From Deltaproteobacteria bacterium (GTDB lineage Bacteria > Myxococcota_A > UBA9160 > UBA6930): 59,396 bases of DNA. Each line of letters opens with the position of its first letter. The stretch's first letter is position 1. Of the stretch, positions 35,843 to 43,250 are shown piece after piece. The notes beneath the pieces are model-generated. The model made no database searches. It worked only from the letters and a program-made list of their open reading frames with translations, and was not told the DNA's origin. The DNA lies in contig JAJDAP010000083.1 in assembly GCA_029261795.1 (NCBI GenBank), positions 1 to 59,396 of the forward strand, in the 5' to 3' direction. Both the position numbers and the translations under genes were made by a program.

Positions 35843-36298
35843 GTGGCAGGTTGGTACATCCCTTGGGTCCCTCGACCCGGCACGATGAAGCGCGTGGGGA
35901 AGCTTCACACGTTCCTGTTCCGCGCGACGGGTGGCTTGATCGGCCGCCGTGCGGATGGGCTCGACATGTTGCTCCTGACCACGACGGGCCACCGCTCGGG
36001 CATCGCGCGAACGACGCCGCTTCCGTACTTCCGCGATGGGGCTCGCCTGGTGTTGATTGCTTCCTTCGGCGGGAATGACCGCGACCCGGCCTGGCTCGGA
36101 AACCTGAGGGCGAAGGCCGCCGTCCGTATACAGCTCGGCCGCCGAGCGATCGAGGCCACCGCGAAGGTCGCCGACGAGCCGGAACGGGCTCGGCTCTGGT
36201 GGGAGATCACGGCAGACCATCCCCGCTTCCTGGTCTATCAGGCCAAGACCGATCGACAGATTCCACTCGCCATCATCGAGCCATCGGTACCGGTCTAG
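35843..36298 (+). CDS. Nitroreductase family deazaflavin-dependent oxidoreductase (DDN-like)
   Basis: This 151-aa split beta-barrel protein has the DDN/DUF385 family pattern: KLHTFLFRATGGLIGRRADG, LLLTTTGHRSGIARTTPL, LVLIASFGGNDRDPAWLGNL and AVRIQLGRRAIEA. Members use reduced F420 to reduce quinones or nitro compounds. The start is GTG 35843 (VAGWYIPW); ATG 35885 is an alternative. An in-frame extension to 35729 would overlap the divergent P450 gene. A lipoprotein with a related fold follows 55 nt downstream. It is one of several F420-type proteins in the window. Confidence 0.85.
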   Translation: MAGWYIPWVPRPGTMKRVGKLHTFLFRATGGLIGRRADGLDMLLLTTTGHRSGIARTTPLPYFRDGARLVLIASFGGNDRDPAWLGNLRAKAAVRIQLGRRAIEATAKVADEPERARLWWEITADHPRFLVYQAKTDRQIPLAIIEPSVPV

Positions 36299-36353
36299 CC
36301 GGTCGTTGCGATTCGATCGGTTAACGTTTGCGGCCCGCAGTCGAGGAGACCCG

Positions 36354-36770
36354 ATGCAGCCCCTGAAGTTCGAGAGTCGCGCTGGCCTTGTCGTCCTCTC
36401 GTTGTTGGCGGTTGCCGGTTGCGGTGGCGGGCCCTTTCTGGTCTTTCCCGGCGGCGTACTCACAGGCGAGCTCGTTACCGAGGCACCGGCGGATTGGTCG
36501 TTCGCCGAGGACAGCTTCGTCGATCTCGAGACCCGGCCTGATCGTCCCTACTCGGTCGAGCTGAACTACGTGGTCGATGGCGGTCAGCTGTTCATCGATC
36601 CAGCGGAAGGGCGGACCTGGCTCGACCACATCCGCGACGATCCGCGTGTTCGCGTCCGCTTTGCCGATCGCATCTACCCGGCTACCGCCGTGTTGGTCGG
36701 GAAACCCGGGGAGCTGGCGGATTTCCCGGCGGATCGTTTCGTTTACCGTCTCGACTTCCGCATTCCCTAG
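36354..36770 (+). CDS. Putative lipoprotein with a split beta-barrel (PNPOx-like) fold
   Basis: This 138-aa protein begins with a lipoprotein signal peptide (LVVLSLLAVAGC, Cys about residue 23). The mature part reads FVDLETRPDRPYSVELNYVVDGGQLFIDP, then RTWLDHIRDDPRVRVRFADRIYPATAVLV. This resembles the flavin/F420 split-barrel proteins that usually work in the cytoplasm. ATG 36354 follows GAGGAGACCCG. A lipid-anchored version is unusual, because F420 and FMN are mostly cytoplasmic; it may have lost cofactor binding. It lies 9 nt before the GST gene and is probably co-transcribed with it. Confidence 0.7.
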   Translation: MQPLKFESRAGLVVLSLLAVAGCGGGPFLVFPGGVLTGELVTEAPADWSFAEDSFVDLETRPDRPYSVELNYVVDGGQLFIDPAEGRTWLDHIRDDPRVRVRFADRIYPATAVLVGKPGELADFPADRFVYRLDFRIP

Positions 36771-36779
36771 GAGGCTTCG

Positions 36780-37397
36780 ATGAGCAAACCCAGGCTCTAC
36801 GGGATCCCTGGTTCGCGCGCGCTGCGTTCGATCTGGGCGATCGAAGAGATCGGGATCGACTACGAGCTGGTGTCGACACATTTCATCGGGGAATCCAAGA
36901 AGCCCGAGTATCTGACCATCAACCCGAACGGCAAGGTTCCGGCGTTGGTCGATGGCGACCTGACGCTATTCGAGTCGATGGCGATCAATCTGTACCTCGC
37001 CAAGACCTACGGGGGCGCGCTCTATCCGAAGAATCCGGCAGACGAGGCTCGCGCCTGGCAATGGTCGGTCTGGGGCCTGACGGAGATCGAACCGCACCTG
37101 ATGGCCATCCTGCTGAATCGGTTCATGCTCCCCGAGGACCAGCGCGAACCGGACAAGATCGCGGCAGCAGAGAAGGGCTTGAAACGCCCACTGGCGCTGC
37201 TCGATCGGCAGCTCGCCGATCAACCGCAGCTGCTAGGCGGTGATTTCACGATCGCCGACCTGAACGTGGCGGCGGTCCTTTCGATGAGCGCGATGGTCGG
37301 CTTCGACGGCGTCGCGGAGCATCCGAATACGGCCGCCTGGTTCGCTGCGGCGACGAGTCGGCCATCGTTCGCAAGGGCCCAGAAGGCCGGCGAGTAG
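36780..37397 (+). CDS. Glutathione S-transferase
   Basis: This is a 205-aa canonical GST. The N-terminal thioredoxin-like domain has RLYGIPGSRALRSIWAIEE (Ser near the glutathione site), NPNGKVPALVDGDL and FESMAINLYLAKTYG. The C-terminal helical domain has LLGGDFTIADLNVAAVL. It probably conjugates or reduces with glutathione; the substrate is unknown. AGGAGG just before the ATG is a strong ribosome site, and the gene lies 9 nt after the split-barrel lipoprotein. The methyltransferase-fold gene starts 11 nt after its stop. It is unlike the three GSTs at 0.2-2.9 kb in length. Confidence 0.93.
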   Translation: MSKPRLYGIPGSRALRSIWAIEEIGIDYELVSTHFIGESKKPEYLTINPNGKVPALVDGDLTLFESMAINLYLAKTYGGALYPKNPADEARAWQWSVWGLTEIEPHLMAILLNRFMLPEDQREPDKIAAAEKGLKRPLALLDRQLADQPQLLGGDFTIADLNVAAVLSMSAMVGFDGVAEHPNTAAWFAAATSRPSFARAQKAGE

Positions 37398-37408
37398 CCG
37401 GCGCCGCC

Positions 37409-38074
37409 ATGGCGCGTCCCTGGCAGAGCCTCGACCGGGTCGAGACGCCCGATGGCGCGCTCGAACTCCGGCGCCGAGGCCCCGAAGACTTCCTGATCCT
37501 CCAGGACGGGCGGGTGCTGATGAACAGCAGCGCGCGTCGCTCGGAGGAAGCGCTCGGCCGGCTCGCGATCGAGGCACTCGAAGACGCCAGCGTGGCTCGG
37601 GTTCTCGTCGCAGGGCTGGGAATGGGCTGCACGCTTCGAGCGGTCCTGGATTCACTGGGACCGGAAGCGCAGGTGGAGGTCGCCGAACTGAACGAGGTGG
37701 TGATCGCCTGGTGCCGCGGACCACTGGGGGAGCTGACAACCGATGCGATCACGGACCCGCGTGTGACGGTCAGGGTCGCTGATGTGAATCGGCTGATCGG
37801 AGACGCCGAAGCCCAGAACTACGACGCCATCGTGCTCGACCTCTACGAGGGACCCCCGCCGGGTGCGCCGATCGGAGACCCCGGCTTCGGCCGTGCTGCA
37901 CTCGCGCGAGTGCACCGGGCGCTAGGTCCTGGCGGGGTTCTCGCGGTCTGGTCCGAAGATCCGGACCCGGCTTTCCTGCGTGCTCTCGCGAAAGCCGGAC
38001 TTCCTGGCGAAACGCATCGACCCGGCCGCGGCGGCCGGAGGCACGCCGTCTATCTGGCACGCAAGCCGCTCTAG
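37409..38074 (+). CDS. Spermidine synthase-like methyltransferase-fold protein
   Basis: This 221-aa protein has a class I SAM/decarboxy-SAM binding fold: ARVLVAGLGMGCTLRAVLDSL (motif I), VEVAELNEVVIAW (acidic end of strand 2), ITDPRVTVRVADV and YDAIVLDLYEGPPP, where polyamine synthases have their catalytic Asp region. It lacks the N-terminal beta-hairpin domain of true spermidine synthases. It may be an aminopropyltransferase-like protein or a methyltransferase. It is the last gene of the 35.8-38.1 kb unit. Its stop codon lies inside the left arm of a CTAG-bounded palindromic element. Confidence 0.75.
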   Translation: MARPWQSLDRVETPDGALELRRRGPEDFLILQDGRVLMNSSARRSEEALGRLAIEALEDASVARVLVAGLGMGCTLRAVLDSLGPEAQVEVAELNEVVIAWCRGPLGELTTDAITDPRVTVRVADVNRLIGDAEAQNYDAIVLDLYEGPPPGAPIGDPGFGRAALARVHRALGPGGVLAVWSEDPDPAFLRALAKAGLPGETHRPGRGGRRHAVYLARKPL

Positions 38075-38146
38075 AGCGCATCTCAAAAACCCTCCCGTCG
38101 CCAGGCGCGCGCCTGGCTCGGTCCGGGCTTCTGAGATGCGCTCTAG
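38071..38146. mobile_element. 76-bp CTAG-bounded palindromic element (MITE-like or bidirectional terminator)
   Basis: Perfect 15-bp terminal inverted repeats CTAGAGCGCATCTCA (38071-38085) and its complement (38132-38146) enclose a second perfect 16-bp palindrome CCAGGCGCGCGCCTGG (38101-38116). The element is non-coding and sits between convergent genes, so it may also terminate transcription both ways. Bounding CTAG tetranucleotides are shared with the terminal repeats of the window. The CTAG boundaries would fit insertion by an IS5-type transposase that duplicates YTAR sites. Confidence 0.6.
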
Positions 38147-38153
38147 CCTCCGC

Positions 38154-40220
38154 CTAACGTCCCTTGCGCGAGCCCTTTCCGCTGCCGCCTCGAGCGCCGC
38201 GGTTCTTCCCGCGCTGCCGTTGCGGCTGTTGCTTGCGCTGAGCCTGGGCGGGGTTGGCCCGACCGAAGTTCGGCGCGACCGAGCGCGCCAACGAGCTGGG
38301 CCGCGATCTGGCCCCGGCACGGCGTTCCGTCTTCGGTCCTCTCGCGCGATCAGCCTTCGCGTTTCGCGGCGGCTGCGCGTTTCGCGGCGGTTGCGCGTTT
38401 CGCGGCGGTTGCGCATTTCGCCCGGTGCGGCCCTCTCGCCGCGGGGCGGCTTGCCGGGTCACTGGCCGATTGAAACGGGGTGCGACCGAGCGCGCCAGGG
38501 AACTCGGCTTGGAGGTTCGCTTCGCGTTTCGCGGCGACTTCGCGTTTCGCGGCGACTTGCGGGTTCGGACCTCCGGTCGCGCACGCTCCGCTCGTGCTCG
38601 AGACCCACGGCGGTTGGCTTCCGCCTTCCTTGCGGCCCGGCGGCTCCTTTCGGCCTTGCGGGACCGTTCGGGCGCGCTGCGCGAAGACTCGGTCTTGTGC
38701 GCCTTGCGCCTCGCCTCCGCACGTACCCGCGCGGGCTTCCGCTTGTCAGCCCGCTCTCGGCTCCGCGTTTCTCTCCGCTCGACACCTGCGCGACGCTCGC
38801 TGCGATCGGCTCTTCGGTGCGCGCGGCGATCCCGCTCTCGGGCTGCCTCCCGCCGGGGTTGGATCGCACGATGCGGCTCTAGTCGACGTCGGCCGCCGTC
38901 GTGGCCCCTCTCCACGCGTGTCCGACGATGATTCGACTCGGCACGATCGTGGCCGTGATGTCGTCGGGTTCGCGCCCGCTCCGGCCGGAGGCCAGGGTGC
39001 GATCGGCGCTCGGTGTGCTGCCGCACAACGTGGCGGACCGAGTGGCGCGTGCCCCGGTGGGGCCGCTGGTGACGGTAGTGGTGTGCGTGGTGGCGGCGTT
39101 GGCGACGGCCATCCCAGTATCCGATGTGGCGGCTCCGTCCGAAGCCATGATGGGCCCGGTGAATCCGATGATTCGGCTGGCGGTGTCGCAGCCAATGCAG
39201 GAAGGGGAACGAAGGAGCCGCAAAGACGACGAGCGTGTGCCCGTGGCCATAGTAGAAGCCGCTATGTCCCCAGTAGCTGCGGGGGTACCAGAGGGTGTAG
39301 GCATGGGCCGAGGGGACGTAGAAATCGGCCACGTGGTGCGGATAGCCGTACCAGTACGGGTACGAGCGGGCGACCGCGTAGATGGGGGCAGCGCCGTCAC
39401 TAGCATCATCCCCACCGTATTCTTCGCGCCAGGTCTCCGAGGCTTCGTCGAGTTCGGCCTGGAGTTCGGGATCGTCTTCGAGGGTCTGTGCCCATTGCGT
39501 GCCCTCGTCCTGATCCGCTCGAGCGACATCGGCTGCAAGCTGAGCGAACTCGGCTCGCACCGTCACCGGATCCCGCTCGAACGCTTCTCCAAGGGCCACT
39601 GTCAGGTTCAGGTTCTCGGCGAGCACGCTCAGTGTTGCCGGCGCATCGACCAGGTTTTCGAGTGCGTTCGCGAGCTCGGGGTCGAGGCCGTCGAGGACAT
39701 CATTCAAGGCCGCGTCGGTTTCGCGCTGGAGCTGATGGATGCGAACGACCGCGTCCCAGGAATTCTGCGCTGCAGCCAGCGCCGAAGCGCGAATCTCGGC
39801 CGGATGCGCCGCGACGGTCTGCTCGAGGTTGCCTCGCACGCCCGGCGCCACCATTGCGTCGACGAGTTCCGGGTAACGGACCAGCTCCCAGAGATCGTCC
39901 CGGGCCGCTTCCGGCTGGTCGTCCAGGATCTTCTCGAAGGCTCGACTGGTCCAGGCTCGAATGCCCTCGACCTGGACCACCAGATCGGGCCGCGCGCTCA
40001 CAGCGAGCACGGCATCGCGGACCGGCGCTTCGTTGCGTGCCAGCGCCTCCATGGCCTCGCGCGTGGCGCCGTCGCGGATGACCCCGTTCAGGCCCTCGGC
40101 GGCCTGGGCGCCGCCGGCGAAGAGGATGCCGGCAAGCAGGGCCAGGGCCCCAGCTTGGCAGGCCCGGAGAATCGATCGAAAGGAACCCGTACCCGTTGGC
40201 GACATGGCCGTTCGTGACAT
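38154..40220 (-). CDS. Exported protein with His/Arg-rich repetitive C-terminus
   Basis: This 688-aa protein has a signal peptide (CQAGALALLAGILFAGG, cleaved near AQAAE). An alpha-helical, acidic domain runs to about residue 285. A Tyr/His/Trp-rich segment follows (SYPYWYGYPHHVADFYV, SYWGHSGFYYGHGHTL). A very basic tail of about 330 residues comes last, first His/Arg-rich (HRAHHGFGRSRH) then Arg/Lys/Ala-rich. The tail contains PRNAQP hexapeptide repeats, two SPRNAK repeats and a duplicated SSLARSVAP block. It could bind metals through histidines and nucleic acid or polyanions through arginines; no family with known function fits. The tail length may vary through repeat slippage. Confidence 0.75.
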   Translation of the reverse strand: MSRTAMSPTGTGSFRSILRACQAGALALLAGILFAGGAQAAEGLNGVIRDGATREAMEALARNEAPVRDAVLAVSARPDLVVQVEGIRAWTSRAFEKILDDQPEAARDDLWELVRYPELVDAMVAPGVRGNLEQTVAAHPAEIRASALAAAQNSWDAVVRIHQLQRETDAALNDVLDGLDPELANALENLVDAPATLSVLAENLNLTVALGEAFERDPVTVRAEFAQLAADVARADQDEGTQWAQTLEDDPELQAELDEASETWREEYGGDDASDGAAPIYAVARSYPYWYGYPHHVADFYVPSAHAYTLWYPRSYWGHSGFYYGHGHTLVVFAAPSFPFLHWLRHRQPNHRIHRAHHGFGRSRHIGYWDGRRQRRHHAHHYRHQRPHRGTRHSVRHVVRQHTERRSHPGLRPERARTRRHHGHDRAESNHRRTRVERGHDGGRRRLEPHRAIQPRREAARERDRRAHRRADRSERRAGVERRETRSRERADKRKPARVRAEARRKAHKTESSRSAPERSRKAERSRRAARKAEANRRGSRARAERARPEVRTRKSPRNAKSPRNAKRTSKPSSLARSVAPRFNRPVTRQAAPRREGRTGRNAQPPRNAQPPRNAQPPRNAKADRARGPKTERRAGARSRPSSLARSVAPNFGRANPAQAQRKQQPQRQRGKNRGARGGSGKGSRKGR
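38359..38412. repeat. 18-bp tandem repeats coding PRNAQP
   Basis: Three 18-bp units of the form GCGTTTCGCGGCGGYTGC occupy 38359-38412, with a degenerate fourth unit after them. They encode repeated Pro-Arg-Asn-Ala-Gln-Pro on the minus strand. A related pair is at about 38521-38556. Confidence 0.9.
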
Positions 40221-40336
40221 GGTAGTACTCCCGCGGTTGCCAGGTTCGACGCCGCCAACCTCGATTCGATTCGGAGTTTCGCACCCCTGAATCTGTGGTC
40301 AGTGCAGGAAGAATGTGGCAGATGGCCCCGCGGGGC

Positions 40337-40342
40337 TATGGT
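40337..40342 (+). promoter_or_regulatory. Candidate -10 element (TATGGT)
   Basis: TATGGT lies 23 nt before ATG 40366, followed by AGGAGG as ribosome site, in the divergent region between the His/Arg-rich protein and the MDR gene. No clear -35. Confidence 0.3.
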
Positions 40343-40365
40343 CCGTCACCCAGGAGGATCGCGAG

Positions 40366-41391
40366 ATGACGATGAATGGACAGTGGCGGCTTCGGACTCG
40401 ACCCGACGGCATGGTGAGGGAGTCCGATTTCGAATACGTCGAAGAGGAGATCGGGGGCCCCGGCGAGGGTCAACTGCTGGTTCGCAACCTCTATCTGGCC
40501 TTCGAGCCCGCGATGCGCGGTTGGTTGAACGACGTCAAGAGCTACGTACCGCCGGTCGGGATCGGCGAAGTCATGCGCGCCTCGACGGTGGGGCAGGTGG
40601 TCGAGTCGCGCCACCCGGGTTTCGCGGCCGGTGACATCGTGAGCGGAATGCTCGGCTGGCAGCAGTACGCGATCGCCGATGGCGAGCCGGGAATGATGGG
40701 GCGCCTAACGAAGGTTCCGGCTGGAATTCCGCCCTATCTGGTGCTGAGCGCGCTCGGCGGGACGGGCCTGACCGCCTACTTCGGCATGCTCGATGTGGGA
40801 GAGTTGAAGGAGGGCGACACCGTGCTCGTTTCCGGCGCAGCGGGTGCGACCGGCTCCGTGGCAGCCCAGATCGCGCGCATCAAGGGTGCCGCCAAGGTCG
40901 TAGGGATCGCGGGCGGAGCGGCGAAGTGCAAGTGGCTCGTCGACGAAGCGGGCTGCGATGCCGCCATCGACTACAAGTCCGAGGACGTGGGCCAGCAGTT
41001 GCGCCAGGAATTCCCGAAGGGCGTCGATCTGTTCTTCGACAACGTCGGCGGCGAGATCCTCGATGCAGCGTTGCTCAACATGGCGCAGAAGGGTCGCGTC
41101 GTGATCTGCGGCGGGATCTCGCAGTACAACGAGAAGGAACTGCCTGCCGGCCCGCGCAACTACATGCAGATCGTGATCCGGCGCCTGACGGTGAAGGGAT
41201 TCATCCTGATCGACTACTTCCACAAGGCCCAGCAGGCGATGACCGACCTCGGGGCCTGGGTCGGCGAGGGAAAACTGAATCACGCCGAGGACATCCAGGA
41301 GGGGATCGAGAACACCCCGAAGACATTCCTGCGGCTCTTCAGTGGCGCCAATCTCGGAAAGCAGCTGCTCAAGATCGCGGACCCCGAGTAG
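40366..41391 (+). CDS. NADP-dependent MDR oxidoreductase (CurA/leukotriene B4 dehydrogenase-like)
   Basis: This 341-aa zinc-independent medium-chain reductase has the N-terminal GroES-like domain with YLAFEPAMRGWLNDVKSY and ASTVGQVVESRHPGF. The Rossmann cofactor site is DTVLVSGAAGATGSVAAQIA. VDLFFDNVGGEILDAAL and GRVVICGGISQYN follow, the pattern of CurA, YfmJ and prostaglandin/leukotriene reductases. It reduces alpha,beta-unsaturated ketones or aldehydes with NADPH. ATG 40366 is preferred to 40315 because AGGAGG precedes it. A deazaflavin-type ORF begins directly after its stop. Confidence 0.95.
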   Translation: MTMNGQWRLRTRPDGMVRESDFEYVEEEIGGPGEGQLLVRNLYLAFEPAMRGWLNDVKSYVPPVGIGEVMRASTVGQVVESRHPGFAAGDIVSGMLGWQQYAIADGEPGMMGRLTKVPAGIPPYLVLSALGGTGLTAYFGMLDVGELKEGDTVLVSGAAGATGSVAAQIARIKGAAKVVGIAGGAAKCKWLVDEAGCDAAIDYKSEDVGQQLRQEFPKGVDLFFDNVGGEILDAALLNMAQKGRVVICGGISQYNEKELPAGPRNYMQIVIRRLTVKGFILIDYFHKAQQAMTDLGAWVGEGKLNHAEDIQEGIENTPKTFLRLFSGANLGKQLLKIADPE

Positions 41392-41709
41392 ATGGCCGCG
41401 GATCGTCAGGCTGACATGAGTGAGACGATTCAGCGTACCTTGGGCTCCGATCGGGTCGTCGATATCACGACCCGCGGGCGGAGCAGTGGTGAGGCGCGCC
41501 GCATCGAGATCTGGTTCTGGCGGGTCGCGGGCAGGCTCTATCTGACCGGCGCGCCCGGAGCGGAGCGGCACTGGTTTCGCAACCTCCAGGCGGAACCCGG
41601 ATTCACGGTTCACGTCAAACAGAGCGCTCAGGGGGACCTCGCGGCGGAGGCGATCGCGCTCGTCGAGATCCGTCTCGCCGAGAACGCCTACGAGCCCTCG
41701 GTCACGTAG
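41392..41709 (+). CDS. Small DDN/DUF385-like deazaflavin-type protein
   Basis: This 105-aa protein has RVVDITTRGRSSGEARRIEIW then RLYLTGAPGAERHWFRNLQAEPGF, the pattern of the DDN-like F420 (or FMN) split-barrel family, in a short form. The ATG follows directly after the MDR stop (0 nt gap); ATG 41416 is an alternative start. It probably reduces or binds a substrate related to that of the MDR reductase. Its 3' end overlaps the 3' end of the convergent SDR pseudogene by 22 bp. Confidence 0.75.
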   Translation: MAADRQADMSETIQRTLGSDRVVDITTRGRSSGEARRIEIWFWRVAGRLYLTGAPGAERHWFRNLQAEPGFTVHVKQSAQGDLAAEAIALVEIRLAENAYEPSVT

Positions 41710-42426
41710 AGGCATTGGCCGGTGATCCAACTCGAAGCCGGCGAGGCCATGAACACGACCGCGGCGCCGATGTCGGCCGGGGTCCCGTAGCGCCCGAGCG
41801 GTAGGCCCATGCGACTTTCCAGCTTTGCCGCGCTCGCTTCATCGAGGCTCATCGATTCCAGGAAGCTCTGGGTGGGAATCGGTCCCGGCGCCACGGCATT
41901 GACGCGGATCCCGGGCGCCAGTTCGACCGAGAGGGCCTGGGTCAGGCTGTTCACGGCGGCTTTCGATGCGCCATAGGGGCCATTCTTCACCTGGGGCCCG
42001 AAGGCGACCACCGGACTCGCCCATCCGGCTCGCCGCCACCACGGCGCCACGCCAGACGGCTTTCAGGTTCAACTCGAGCTGGGCGTCGAAGTGATCCTCG
42101 TCGGTCCGGGTCAGATAGCGGGGCGTCGCGTCAGGCAGGCCGCCGGCGTTGTTCACCCAGATCGAAAGGCCGCCAAACTCGGCGACCACGCCTTCCGCGA
42201 GCTTCTCGACCGCATTTCGCTCCGTGACGTCGGTGGGAACGGCCAGGGCGCGTCGCCCGAGCGCGCGGATCTCGGAAGCCACCGCATCCAGATCCGCCGG
42301 GTTCCGCGCGGCAACGGCCACATCCGCGCCGGCCTCGGCGAGGGCGATTCCCCGACCGATCCCCTTGCCAGCGCCGGTAACGACCGCCACCTGGCCATCC
42401 AGGCGGAACCGATCGAGCACGCTCAT
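41688..42426 (-). pseudogene. SDR gene broken by a frameshift/deletion
   Basis: The N-terminal frame (start 42426, overlapping the ThuA-like stop in ATGA) has VAVVTGAGKGIGRGIAL, NNAGGLPDATP and LELNLKAVWRGAVVAA. The C-terminal frame has VVAFGPQVKNGPYGASKAAV, NAVAPGPIPTQ and ITGQCLYVTEGS. The two are out of register around 42010-42025. The segment that should hold the catalytic-Ser strand is missing, and the cofactor loop region also lacks about two residues. It was an SDR with YGASK; now it is probably inactive, unless the sequence has an error there. Confidence 0.8.
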
Positions 42427-43247
42427 CGGGTTTCTTTAGCCCAGGCACGGGCGTCCTGGCTCGCCACCCAGCGGATGGCGTCGCCTAGCACCGAGCGAAA
42501 GCCGGGGTTTTCGTAGGCGACGGGATCGTCGCCGGCGGCGAAGTAGACCAGCGGGCTGCGGCCCTCCCGGCGAGCCCAGGCGATCAGGTTGCTTCCGGGC
42601 GGATGTGGCCAGCCTTCGTTCGAGAACATCTGGCCGCGCAGGGCCCGGGAGGCGGAGTAGAAGTTCTCGGCCTCGAAGGCGTAGTCGCTTCGCAGCAGGG
42701 GAACCACGTCGTCTTCGAATACTTCACCGAGATACACCTCGTCGGTGATCTCGAAGCCGTCAGCGACGCTGGCGGTAACGGGATGGGTGCCGACGGGCGA
42801 GACACGATGCGTCACAGCGTGGTGATAGCCCGAGTCCGAGCAATCCCGGCCTAGTAAATTCGCGGGTTCGTAGAGGAAACGACCGCCCAGGATGCGCGCG
42901 TATTCGTCCCAGCTGGGCCAGCCGGCCAGGGCGTGGTGCAAGAAGACGAGGCCCTTGCCGGCGTCGAGCAGGTTTCGGAAACCCTCGACAAGGCGCTCCG
43001 GCGGGTCGACGAAGAGTGGCCCCTGCCCTGGGCGGAACTGGATGCCCGGCATGTCGTAGCAGACGATGGCATCGAAGCCGGCGGCGGCTTCGGGGTCGAA
43101 GAAGTACTCGGCGGCTGGTTGTTCGACGGCCGTGACGGCCATGTCGTCGAAGGCGTCGAAGACCGCATGGAAGGCATCGCGTTCGAAGGGATGGCCTTTG
43201 GTCACGAGCAGAACGTTGAGCGGCGCGTCGTAGCGGAGCAATCCCAT
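42423..43247 (-). CDS. ThuA-like domain protein
   Basis: This 274-aa protein has the class I glutamine amidotransferase-like fold of ThuA: LNVLLVTKGHPFERDAFHAVF, FDAIVCYDMPGIQF, GKGLVFLHHALAGWPSWDEYARILGG (the HHA replacing the amidotransferase Cys), HPVTASVADGFEITDEVYLGEV and LVYFAAGDDPVAYENPGFR. ThuA proteins are linked to sugar or ketose oxidation and other catabolism, with no firm enzymatic activity known. It lies 3 nt after the CoA-transferase fusion and overlaps the SDR start. Confidence 0.9.
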   Translation of the reverse strand: MGLLRYDAPLNVLLVTKGHPFERDAFHAVFDAFDDMAVTAVEQPAAEYFFDPEAAAGFDAIVCYDMPGIQFRPGQGPLFVDPPERLVEGFRNLLDAGKGLVFLHHALAGWPSWDEYARILGGRFLYEPANLLGRDCSDSGYHHAVTHRVSPVGTHPVTASVADGFEITDEVYLGEVFEDDVVPLLRSDYAFEAENFYSASRALRGQMFSNEGWPHPPGSNLIAWARREGRSPLVYFAAGDDPVAYENPGFRSVLGDAIRWVASQDARAWAKETR

Positions 43248-43250
43248 GGC

